DNA of 64,000 nt from Xanthomonas hyacinthi (lineage in GTDB: Bacteria > Pseudomonadota > Gammaproteobacteria > Xanthomonadales > Xanthomonadaceae): NCBI RefSeq assembly GCF_009769165.1, contig NZ_CP043476.1, positions 4,781,001-4,845,000 on the forward strand. Reading direction: 5' to 3'. This document shows, piece after piece, positions 46,357 to 53,676 of this stretch. A program made the position numbers and the translations under genes. How positions within the stretch are numbered: position 1 is the stretch's first letter; every line of letters begins with the position of its first letter. Under the pieces are notes generated by a model that ran no database searches, had not been told where the DNA came from, and worked only from the letters and a program-made list of their open reading frames with translations.

Positions 46357-46845
46357 CTAGCCGGCGCACCTGGCGCACAGGCCGTGCACTTCCAGGGTCT
46401 GCGCCTGCGGCTGGAAGCCCAGCGCCTTGGCGCGCTGCTCCAGCTGCGCGACCACGTCGCGGTCCTCCAGTTCGACCGCGCTGTGGCAGCGGTCGCAGAT
46501 CAGGAACGGCACCGAGTGCTGCGCACTGCTGGGATGGTGGCAGGCGACGAAGGCATTGACCGACTCGAGCTTGTGCACGAAGCCGTTGGCCATCAGGAAA
46601 TCCAGCGCGCGGTACACGGTGGGCGGCGCGTCGGCGCCCACGCTCCTGCCCTCGCGCACCCATTCCAGCAGGTCGTAGGCCTTCACCGGCCGCCCCGCCT
46701 CGGCGATCAGGCGCAGCACGTTGGCGCGGATCGGGGTCAGCCGCAGCCCACGTTCGCGGCTCACCCGCTCCACCACCTTGACGAAGTCGTCGGCGTCGCG
46801 GACGTGGTGGTGCGGCTCGGTGCAGGCGGTCTTCTTGCTGGACAT
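46357..46845 (-). CDS. zur: Zinc uptake regulator Zur (Fur family)
   Basis: A 162-residue Fur-family repressor. The winged-helix part has RGLRLTPIRANVLRLIAEAG and PPTVYRALDFLMANGFVHKL; the structural zinc site is formed by CDRC and the C-terminal CARC, the pattern of Zur rather than Fur. The histidine-rich N-terminus (TEPHHHVRD) is extra. With zinc bound it represses uptake genes; the palindrome at 23772-23789 is a likely target. It lies just downstream of gltX in the opposite order of transcription (gltX then zur), 16 bases apart, so co-transcription is likely. Confidence 0.9.
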   Translation of the reverse strand: MSSKKTACTEPHHHVRDADDFVKVVERVSRERGLRLTPIRANVLRLIAEAGRPVKAYDLLEWVREGRSVGADAPPTVYRALDFLMANGFVHKLESVNAFVACHHPSSAQHSVPFLICDRCHSAVELEDRDVVAQLEQRAKALGFQPQAQTLEVHGLCARCAG

Positions 46846-46861
46846 GGGCTTCTCCGGGGAA

Positions 46862-48268
46862 TCAGCTTCCCGCTGGGATCTTGATGAGCGCGGCGTCGAT
46901 GCGTTTCAAGGCCTGCTCGCGGCCGGCCAGGTACACCGTATGCGAGATGTCCGGGCTGACCTGGGTGCCGGTGATGGCCACGCGCAGCGGCTGCGCCACC
47001 TTGCCCATGCCGATCTCCAGCGCGGCGGCGGCGGCGTGCAGCGCGGCGGCGACGGCGTCCACGCTCCACTGCCCCAGCGCGGCCAGCAGCTCGCGCGCCT
47101 TGCCCAGCGCCAGTTCGGCGCCCGGCTTGAGGTGCTTGGCCACCGCGGCCTCGTCGTAGGCCTCCAGTGGCCGGTACCAGACCACCGCCTTCTCGGCCAT
47201 TTCCTTCAAGGTCTGCACGCGCTCGCGTAGCGCCACCACCACGTCGGCCGCGGCCGGGCCGGCGGCCGGGTCGATGCCGAGCTTGGCCAGCTGGTACTCC
47301 AGCTGCGGGGCGATCGTGGCCGGATCGTCGCTCTTCAGGTAGTGCTGGTTGACCCAGCCGAGCTTGGCCATGTCCAGCCGCGCGGCCTTGGAGTTCACGT
47401 CCTTGACATCGAACAGGTCGATCAGCTCCTGGCGGCCGAACAGTTCCTGGTCGCCGTGCGACCAGCCCAGCCGCGCCAGATAGTTGATCAGCGCGTGCGG
47501 CAGGTAGCCGGCGTCCTTGTACTGCATCACGTCGGCCGCGCCGGTGCGCTTGGACAGCTTGGCGCCCTGCTCGTCCAGGATCATCGGCATGTGCGCGAAC
47601 TTCGGCACCGGCGCGCCCAGCGCTTCGTAGATGTTGATCTGGCGCGGGGTGTTGTTGATGTGGTCGTCGCCGCGGATGACCTCGCTGATGCCCATGTCCC
47701 AGTCGTCCACCACCACCGCGAAGTTGTAGGTGGGGTAGCCGTCGGGGCGGAAGATCACCATGTCGTCGAGCTCGCTGTTGGCGATCTCGATGCGGCCCTT
47801 GATCAGGTCGTCGAACACCACGCTGCCGCCGACCGGGTTCTTGAAGCGGATCACCCGGTTCGGGTCGTCGCGGTAGGCCAGGTTCTGCTCGCGCGCGGCG
47901 CCGTTGTAGCGCGGCTTTTCCTGCTTGGCCATGGCCGCCTCGCGCATCGCGTCGAGCTCCTCGCGGGTCTCGTAGGCGTAGTAGGCCTTGCCGGCGGCGA
48001 GCAGCTGCTCGGCCACGTCCTGGTAGCGGGCGATGCGTTGGGTCTGGTAGACCGGGCCTTCGTCGTAGTCCAGGCCGAGCCAGTCCATCGCCTCCAGAAT
48101 GGCGTCGATCGCCGCCTGGGTGCTGCGCTCGCGGTCGGTGTCCTCGATGCGCAGCACGAACGCGCCGCCGCGGTGGCGCGCCTCCAGCCAGCAGTACAGC
48201 GCGGTACGCGCGCCGCCGATGTGCAGGTAACCGGTGGGACTGGGGGCGAAACGGGTGCGGCAGGCCAT
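46862..48268 (-). CDS. gltX: Glutamyl-tRNA synthetase
   Basis: A 468-residue class I aminoacyl-tRNA synthetase charging tRNA-Glu in the cytoplasm. The HIGH-type motif is [16 protein letters not shown] near the N-terminus and the KMSKS-type motif is [10 protein letters not shown]. The C-terminal anticodon-binding helical domain is present and the length is standard. The start ATG gives the usual [13 protein letters not shown]. Essential gene; zur follows it closely on the same strand. Confidence 0.97.
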   Translation of the reverse strand: MACRTRFAPSPTGYLHIGGARTALYCWLEARHRGGAFVLRIEDTDRERSTQAAIDAILEAMDWLGLDYDEGPVYQTQRIARYQDVAEQLLAAGKAYYAYETREELDAMREAAMAKQEKPRYNGAAREQNLAYRDDPNRVIRFKNPVGGSVVFDDLIKGRIEIANSELDDMVIFRPDGYPTYNFAVVVDDWDMGISEVIRGDDHINNTPRQINIYEALGAPVPKFAHMPMILDEQGAKLSKRTGAADVMQYKDAGYLPHALINYLARLGWSHGDQELFGRQELIDLFDVKDVNSKAARLDMAKLGWVNQHYLKSDDPATIAPQLEYQLAKLGIDPAAGPAAADVVVALRERVQTLKEMAEKAVVWYRPLEAYDEAAVAKHLKPGAELALGKARELLAALGQWSVDAVAAALHAAAAALEIGMGKVAQPLRVAITGTQVSPDISHTVYLAGREQALKRIDAALIKIPAGS

Positions 48269-48363
48269 GGAACGCTCGGAGCAAACGGGAATCGGGCGAT
48301 TTTACCCCGCCCTGCCGTGCGTTGCCCGGAGGCGGCGCGGTGCCGGGGGCGGGCGGTTTCCAA

Positions 48364-48426
48364 TGTGGGCGACTTCAGTCGCGACGGGCGTTACCGGGAA
48401 CGCCCCGTCGCGACTGAAGTCGCACA
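48364..48426. repeat. Palindromic intergenic repeat, copy 3
   Basis: TGTGGGCGACTTCAGTCGCG continuing acgggcgtt, a 6-base centre, then the complement back to gaagtcgcaca. Same family as 2489-2570 and 28858-28925, with CTTCAGTCGCGAC in place of CTTCAGCCGCGAC. Confidence 0.9.
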
Positions 48427-48454
48427 AAAGAGCATGGATGCCCGTGATCTGCAC

Positions 48455-48690
48455 CTAGCGCAGCAGGTCGCCATGGACGATGCACTCGCCATCGCTGCGC
48501 GCCGGCCCCGGCGCGTCGTACAGCACCAGCCAGCTCGGCACACCGCCGGCGGCAGCTTGCACAGCGCTTCGGCGCGGTCGCTGTCCTCGCCATGCGGCAG
48601 CACCAGCGATTTGACCAGCTCGCGCCGGAAGCGCACCGGTGCGCGATTGGCAGCCAGCGCCGCGCGCGTGCGGCGCCAGGCGTGCGGCCG
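48455..48690 (-). pseudogene. Probable frameshifted gene relic
   Basis: On the minus strand one frame reads FRRELVKSLVLPHGEDSDRA then EALCKLPPA, and, after an apparent one-base shift near 48545, another continues VPSWLVLYDAPGPARSDGEC then IVHGDLLR and stop. Both halves look like real protein and join well, so this is probably the C-terminal remnant of a decayed gene. I do not recognise the family. There is no start or upstream part. Confidence 0.4.
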
Positions 48691-48692
48691 CC

Positions 48693-49577
48693 CTAATCGA
48701 AGCCGGCCAGCTCCGCGCGCACGATGGCCGGGGCCAGCTGGCCGCGCCAGTCGCGGTCGTTGGCGACCTGGGCACGGGCGCGGCTGGCCTCGAACGCGGC
48801 GAAGTCCAGCTCGGCGACCGCCCAGACCTGCTCGCCCTGGGTCTGCGCGACGATGCCATCGGCCGGGAAACCGGCGTCCATCGGCGCGTAGATCGCCGCC
48901 TCGCCGGTGTTCACGTCCAGCGCCGGGCTCCATTCGGCCAGCCCGGCGGTCACCGACTGGGCGACGAAGATGCGGTTCTCCAGCGCGCGCGCCAGGCAGC
49001 CGATGCGCACGCGGCTGGCGCCGGCCTCGGTGTCGGTGCAGCTGGGCACCACCAGCAGGCGCGCGCCGGCCTCGTACTGGGCGCGCACCGGCAGCGGGAA
49101 TTCGCTGTCGTAGCAGACCGCCACGCCGGCGCGCACGCCGTCGGCGGCGAATACCTTCAGCGCGTCGCCGCCGTCGATCAGGCCGCTGGCCTTCTCGAAA
49201 CCGGTCAGTTGCAGCTTGTCCTGCCAGCCATGGCCGCCGTCGGGCGCGAACCAGTAGGCGCGGTTGCGATAGCGCCCTTCCCCGCTGGCCAGCAGGAAAC
49301 TGCCGGCGAGCAGATGCAGGCGATGCCGCTGCGCCAGCTGCGCGAACAGCGCCAGATACGGCGGGTGCAGCGCCTGGAGCGCCGCCAGCGAGGCGGGCAG
49401 GTCTTCGGCCACGGCCGGAGCGAAGCTCGCGGCCAGTTCCAGCGACAGGTATTCGGGCAGCACCGCCAGCTGCGCGCCGGCCTGCGCGGCCTGGCCGATC
49501 AAGGCCGCCTGCTTGTCGGCGAAGGCGGCGAAATCGGCCGGCGCGCCGATCGGGTACTTGGCCACGGCGATCTTCAT
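48693..49577 (-). CDS. Nitrilase-superfamily carbon-nitrogen hydrolase
   Basis: A 294-residue amidohydrolase. The catalytic triad is visible: Glu in AVLPEYLSLE, Lys in QDKLQLTGFE and Cys in VAVCYDSEFPLPVR. Length and fold are those of cytoplasmic omega-amidase/amidase-type members. No signal peptide. It is translationally coupled to the upstream acetyltransferase (overlapping ATGA). In several bacteria such GNAT-plus-nitrilase pairs or fusions occur; the substrate is unknown here. Confidence 0.9.
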   Translation of the reverse strand: MKIAVAKYPIGAPADFAAFADKQAALIGQAAQAGAQLAVLPEYLSLELAASFAPAVAEDLPASLAALQALHPPYLALFAQLAQRHRLHLLAGSFLLASGEGRYRNRAYWFAPDGGHGWQDKLQLTGFEKASGLIDGGDALKVFAADGVRAGVAVCYDSEFPLPVRAQYEAGARLLVVPSCTDTEAGASRVRIGCLARALENRIFVAQSVTAGLAEWSPALDVNTGEAAIYAPMDAGFPADGIVAQTQGEQVWAVAELDFAAFEASRARAQVANDRDWRGQLAPAIVRAELAGFD

Positions 49578-50179
49578 GCGGCAGGCTCCAGCGGACGGGT
49601 CCAGAAACTCAGGGTATGCAGGATCTCGCCGAGGTCGATCTCGTCCCACGCCAGTTGCATGCGCAACGACGGCTGGCGGACGTAGCCGCGCTTGTGCCAG
49701 AACGCGTCGTTGCCGCGGTAGCCGGGCGGGCGCCGCGGATCGTCGGGGGCGCGGTCCACCGCGCAGAACGCGGTCAGGGCGAAGCGGCCGAGCGCGCGCG
49801 CATGCGCCTGGCGATGATCGAAGAAGGCGTGGCCGACGCCGCGGCCGCGATAGGCCGGCAACAGCACCGATTCGCCGAAATAGAACACGTCCGCTACCGC
49901 GATGGCGCTGCCGGCGAAGGCCGCGCCGAACGCCTCGGCATCGTCGCCGAGCGGCAGCCCGGTGGAGGCGCCGACCACGCGCTCGCCGTCGCGCGCCAGC
50001 ACGAACACGCTGTCGGGCGAGGCGGCGTAGGCGGACAGGTAGTCGCGCTCGTAGTCCAGGTCGCCGGCGTATAGATACGGCCAGTCGCGGAACACGGCGA
50101 TGCGCAGCCGCGCGACATCGTCCAGGAACGGGGCGATCTGCGCGCCGCGCAGGCGCTGGATGGGAAGCGGAGCGTCCAT
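49574..50179 (-). CDS. GNAT-family acetyltransferase paired with the amidohydrolase
   Basis: A 201-residue GNAT protein. The acetyl-CoA-binding region is ESVLLPAYRGRGVGHAFFDH, with an RGxGxA/G-type signature. Also seen: FRDWPYLYAGDLDYERDYL, conserved in this subfamily. Its stop overlaps the nitrilase start by four bases, so the two act from one message and perhaps on one substrate pathway. The substrate is not known. Confidence 0.87.
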   Translation of the reverse strand: MDAPLPIQRLRGAQIAPFLDDVARLRIAVFRDWPYLYAGDLDYERDYLSAYAASPDSVFVLARDGERVVGASTGLPLGDDAEAFGAAFAGSAIAVADVFYFGESVLLPAYRGRGVGHAFFDHRQAHARALGRFALTAFCAVDRAPDDPRRPPGYRGNDAFWHKRGYVRQPSLRMQLAWDEIDLGEILHTLSFWTRPLEPAA

Positions 50180-50617
50180 CCGTGAACTCTACCGCAGGCG
50201 TTTCCGTGCCGCTGCCGGCTTGGCGATGCCCTGCTCGGTGTGCGCCTGTCGCCGTCCCTGGCGGTGGGCGTCCCGGCCCGATCCTATTGTTCCAGGGTGC
50301 CGCGCCCGCGTGTGCGGGGTTTGAGGCGAATTTGAAGCGAAGGCGAAGTCGGCACTTCGCCGGCGGCGTAGTCGGATCTGGGATAGGCGCCCACTCGCCG
50401 CTTCCGATTCGATGTCGCGTTTTCACGCTCGCGCTATCGCCGCCGCCGCCGGCCAATGGATGCTGTGATCGGGATGCGACCTCATTCAGGCTGCATTCCA
50501 CCAGCGATTTCACGCGGTTTTGCCGGCTCATCGCCAGCGCCCAGCGCGCGTCGATGCGGCGGTACGTGCCTGCAGACCGCGCGACTCCACTCCCCGGTCC
50601 ACTACCAGGAAAACCCC
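50180..50617. other. Intergenic region before the papain-like protease gene
   Basis: About 440 bases between divergent genes. No gene seen. A hairpin cgaagtcgg-cacttcg lies near 50343-50359. A near-PIP sequence (TTCGA-N15-CTCGC at 50408-50432) is present but imperfect. Otherwise unremarkable. Confidence 0.5.
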
Positions 50618-51442
50618 ATGTCCCTGCATCGCCCAATCGCTTCCGGCATTTTCGGTCTGCTTACCCTGTCCGCGTTTACGCTCGCTCACGCCCAGTCGTC
50701 GCATGGCATGGGCCTGAAGCCTTCTGCCACGGTGCAGGAGGTGCAGCCGCTGTTCGCCACCGATCAGGAACGTGCCGAGCCACTCCCCCAACGCTTCTCC
50801 CTGACCCGGTGGGCGATTGAAGCAGGCGACCAGAAACAGGTTTCCTCCTGCGCATCGTGGGCGACCGCGCATACGCTGTCCGGCTGGTATGCGAAGTTTC
50901 TGGGAAGCAATGTCACCAAGTTCGCGCCGATGTACCTGTACACGCAGGTCAACGGCGGAGGCGACAACGGTTCCACCATGGAAGCACCGTTGGACGTGGC
51001 GCTGGCCCAGGGCATCGCTACAGAAAAAAGTTACGTCCAGGGCAACTACGATTTCATGACCCCGCCGACCAAAGCGGAACGCGAGAGCGCCGCCAAGCAC
51101 AGGCAGCCTTACGAGTATCGGGTGATCTACTCCAACTGGAACGGCAAGGGCGGCGGCCGGGCGCTGATCGAACAGATCAAGGCTGCGATCGCCAATTACA
51201 CGCCGGTTGCCATCGGCTTCTACCCGCGCCAGGGCTTCCGTGACCTCAGCCCCAAAAACGCGGTGGATTACGACGACAAGAGCCCGATCATCGGAGGTCA
51301 CGAAGTCATCGCCCTCGGTTACGACGAAGAGGGCCTGCTGATCGAGAACAGCTGGGGCCCTGAGTGGGGCAAAAATGGCATGGCCAAGCTCTCCTGGCGG
51401 GTGGTGAACAAGGATGTGAAACAGGCGGTGATCGCTTACTAG
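50618..51442 (+). CDS. Secreted papain-like cysteine protease (C1A)
   Basis: A 274-residue protein with a Sec signal peptide (IFGLLTLSAFTLAHAQ, cleavage after HAQ). Papain-family catalytic residues are Cys in QVSSCASWATAHTLSGW, His in IIGGHEVIALGYDEEG and Asn in IENSWGPEWGKNGMA, in the right order. There is almost no propeptide. Likely exported by type II secretion or periplasmic; degradation of plant proteins is possible but inferred. Base composition is visibly less GC-rich than the flanks, hinting at acquisition or different constraint. The ribosome-binding site is the ccagga stretch before the ATG. Confidence 0.87.
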   Translation: MSLHRPIASGIFGLLTLSAFTLAHAQSSHGMGLKPSATVQEVQPLFATDQERAEPLPQRFSLTRWAIEAGDQKQVSSCASWATAHTLSGWYAKFLGSNVTKFAPMYLYTQVNGGGDNGSTMEAPLDVALAQGIATEKSYVQGNYDFMTPPTKAERESAAKHRQPYEYRVIYSNWNGKGGGRALIEQIKAAIANYTPVAIGFYPRQGFRDLSPKNAVDYDDKSPIIGGHEVIALGYDEEGLLIENSWGPEWGKNGMAKLSWRVVNKDVKQAVIAY

Positions 51443-51446
51443 CCTG

Positions 51447-51690
51447 CGCGCTGCGGCGATCCAGCCTCGCCGCAGCGTTCTCGGACAGTCGCCGCGCGCT
51501 GCCGGCGCGCAGGACGATGGCGCCGCCGGCGGGCGAGAACGCGACCGCGTTGTCGAGCAGGTTGTGCCGCGCCCGATAGCCCTCGCTGCGTCGCTGCGCA
51601 ACGCGGACAGCACCGTATCGGCGATGGCGGTTTCGTCCTCCACGACGAGGACGCAAGGGGCGGCGGGCGCGGACGTGGCGCGCAGCATAG
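51447..51690 (-). pseudogene. Fused relic of a two-component system (response regulator start plus sensor kinase end)
   Basis: On the minus strand, translation begins MLRATSAPAAPCVLVVEDET then AIADTVLSALRSDA, the start of an OmpR-type receiver domain (CreB-like). Near 51590 it changes frame directly into ARHNLLDNAVAFSPAGGAIV then LRAGS, the N-box and following strand of a sensor histidine kinase. Everything between, including the phospho-Asp, DNA-binding domain, kinase sensor and H-box, is missing. The order regulator-then-kinase matches a creBC-type operon that lost its middle by deletion. Confidence 0.7.
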
Positions 51691-51722
51691 CCGCAACCCG
51701 CGCCCGCCCGTACACTGCCGCG

Positions 51723-52631
51723 ATGAACTATCGCCACGCCTACCACGCCGGCAACCATGCCGACGTCCTCAAGCACACCGTGCTGCTTGCGCTGATCGAC
51801 GCGCTCAAGCGCAAGGACAGCCCGTTCTTCGTGCTCGACACCCACGCCGGACGCGGCCGCTACCTGTTCGCCGCCAGCGAGAGCCGCAAGACCGGCGAGG
51901 CCGCGGCCGGGGTATTGAAGCTGATGGGCCAGCCCACGTTGCCGGAAGTGCTGGAGCGCTACTTGCGCGCGGTGCAGGCCGACAACCCGGTCGGTGCGAA
52001 GGATGCCAGTCCCGCGCAAAAGCCCGCACGTCCATGTGCGGGGATTCAATTGAAGCACTACCCGGGCTCGCCGCTGCTGGTCGCGCAGGCGCTGCGCGAG
52101 CAGGACCGGCTCGCCGCCTGCGAGCTGCAGCCCGAGGAGGCGGCCGAGCTGAAGGCGCTGTTCGCCAACGACCGCCGCGTGCAGGTGCATGCCGGCGACG
52201 GCTATGCGGCGATCAAGGCATTCGTGCCGCCGAAGACCGGCGCGGCCAGGATCGGCCGCGGCCTGGTCCTGATCGATCCGCCCTACGAAGCGCAGGACGC
52301 CGAATACCCGCTGATCGCCGCGGCCCTGCGCGAGACCCTGACCCGCTGGCCGCAGGCGATGTGCGCGGTGTGGTATCCGATCAAGCAGCGCCGCAGCCTG
52401 CAGCCGTTCTTGCGCAAGGCCGCGGCGATGCCGGCCACGTCGGTGCTGCTGGCCGAGCTGCAGGTGCGCCCCGACGATTCGCCGCTGCGGCTCAACGGCA
52501 GCGGCATGCTGCTGCTCAATCCGCCATGGCGGTTCGAGCAGGCGCTGGCGAGCGCGCTGCCGGCGCTGAAGCAGTATCTGGGCGAGGCCGGCGCCTCCAG
52601 CCGCCTGGAGTGGCTGAAACGCGAGGACTGA
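51723..52631 (+). CDS. rlmJ: 23S rRNA (adenine-2030-N6)-methyltransferase RlmJ
   Basis: A 302-residue SAM-dependent methyltransferase. The N-terminus MNYRHAYHAGNHADVLKHTV is the RlmJ hallmark; SAM-binding DTHAGRGRYLF and catalytic LIDPPYEAQ (NPPY-type) follow. It modifies A2030 of 23S rRNA. Residues about 88-106 (DNPVGAKDASPAQKPARP) form an extra loop not found in the E. coli protein, which is about 280 residues. The ATG at 51723 matches the family start. Confidence 0.95.
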   Translation: MNYRHAYHAGNHADVLKHTVLLALIDALKRKDSPFFVLDTHAGRGRYLFAASESRKTGEAAAGVLKLMGQPTLPEVLERYLRAVQADNPVGAKDASPAQKPARPCAGIQLKHYPGSPLLVAQALREQDRLAACELQPEEAAELKALFANDRRVQVHAGDGYAAIKAFVPPKTGAARIGRGLVLIDPPYEAQDAEYPLIAAALRETLTRWPQAMCAVWYPIKQRRSLQPFLRKAAAMPATSVLLAELQVRPDDSPLRLNGSGMLLLNPPWRFEQALASALPALKQYLGEAGASSRLEWLKRED

Positions 52632-53031
52632 GCGCCAGCGTCGGCACCGAGCGTCCCGCTGTCGCCAGCGAAACGCAGCGCGCGCGGATGCGCCGGATCG
52701 AACGGCCCCGTCTCGGCGCGCGACGGCTGCCGTTGCTTCAGCCACCACGCCCCGTCACCACCGGCGCTGCCAGCAACGCGACCAACAGCACGGTGCGCAA
52801 GGTGGAGAAGGCGACCGCGCAAGACGTCTTCATTGCCGGCAGCGCCTGTGGATCGGGCGCCACCGTAGCAATGGCGTTGCGCGAGCGAAGCACGCCGCAC
52901 GGCGACGCCGGCGGCGAGGGCCGCGGTTGTTCCGGGACAACGGCAACCCTCCACGCGCAGCGCAGCGCAGCGTTCACGGCCGCGGCCCCGGGTAATGCGA
53001 GAATCCAGGCTTCGTCGAGGAGCATCCGGCC
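52632..53031. other. Intergenic region between rlmJ and a GNAT gene
   Basis: About 400 bases. No convincing gene. On the minus strand a 31-codon frame starting near 52833 (MKTSCAVAFSTLRTVLLVAL, then LAAPVVTG) looks like a signal peptide without a mature protein, possibly a gene stump. The end has gaggagcatccggcc, the ribosome-binding site of the next gene. Confidence 0.45.
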
Positions 53032-53574
53032 ATGGCTACCCGCAACCGCATGCCTCCGTGGCATGAAAACTTCACCCTCCCCAGCGGCCGCGAGCTGCTG
53101 ATCCGGCCGATCCGGCCGGAAGACAGCGCGCCGCTGCAAGGCGCCTTCAGCCTGCTCGGGCCGACCGAGATCCGCGAGCGTTTCCTGCATTCGGTGCAGG
53201 AACTGACCGAGGACATGGCGCAGCGGCTGACCCATCCCAATCCGAAGACGGAATTGACCCTGGTCGCGGCCGAACCGCTGCCGCCGGGCGAAGCGGTGGT
53301 CGGTGCGGTGGCGCGCGCGGCGATCACCCCCGGCACCCGCGAGGCCGAGTACGCGATCCTGGTCAGCAGCTTCGTCGCCGGCCAGGGCCTGGGCCGGCAG
53401 CTGATGCGCAAGCTCGTCAAGTGGGCGCGGCGCAAGTACCTGGACCGGCTCTACGGCGACGTGCTGGAAAGCAACCTGCCGATGCTGCAGCTGGCCGAAT
53501 CGCTGGGCTTCCGGCCGATGCCGCACCCGGACACCCCGGGGCTGGTCCGCGTGGTGCTGGAACTGGGCAACTGA
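53032..53574 (+). CDS. GNAT-family acetyltransferase
   Basis: A 180-residue single-domain GNAT protein: LIRPIRPEDSAPLQGAFSLL, then ERFLHSVQELTEDMAQRLTH, and acetyl-CoA motif VAGQGLGRQLMRKLVKWARR. It resembles the C-terminal domain of Pat-like protein acetyltransferases, but without the ADP-forming acyl-CoA synthetase part. The substrate is unknown. It lies 102 bases before mfd; the spacer contains a GAGTCCC heptamer repeat. Confidence 0.88.
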   Translation: MATRNRMPPWHENFTLPSGRELLIRPIRPEDSAPLQGAFSLLGPTEIRERFLHSVQELTEDMAQRLTHPNPKTELTLVAAEPLPPGEAVVGAVARAAITPGTREAEYAILVSSFVAGQGLGRQLMRKLVKWARRKYLDRLYGDVLESNLPMLQLAESLGFRPMPHPDTPGLVRVVLELGN

Positions 53575-53629
53575 GTCCACACGCCTCTTCACCAGGCGCC
53601 ACCCCTCGCGCCCGCCGCACTGCGCTTCT

Positions 53630-53657
53630 CCCGAGTCCCGAGTCCCAGGTCCCGAGC
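53630..53657. repeat. (GAGTCCC) heptamer repeat before mfd
   Basis: ccgagtcccgagtcccaggt followed by cccgag: three units with one variant, the complement of the GGGACTC repeats inside icmF. Confidence 0.75.
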
Positions 53658-53676
53658 TTGCTAGACTAGTCGGTCC

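Larger units (their letters stand above)
48269..48692. other. Region upstream of gltX with repeat and gene relic
   Basis: About 420 bases holding the gltX leader, a palindromic repeat (48364-48426) and a probable gene relic on the minus strand (48455-48690), both listed separately. No intact gene. Confidence 0.6.

Noticed and set aside
50408..50432. Possible second PIP box before the papain-like protease (TTCGA-N15-CTCGC)
   Set aside because: Both half-sites deviate from the TTCGB consensus, and the distance to the start is longer; chance is likely in this GC-rich DNA.
52738..52833. Minus-strand 31-codon frame resembling a signal peptide
   Set aside because: It stops right after the hydrophobic segment with no mature protein; at best a gene stump, noted in the intergenic entry.
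53032..53574. Full-length Pat protein acetyltransferase
   Set aside because: Only the GNAT domain is present; there is no acyl-CoA synthetase-like part upstream.
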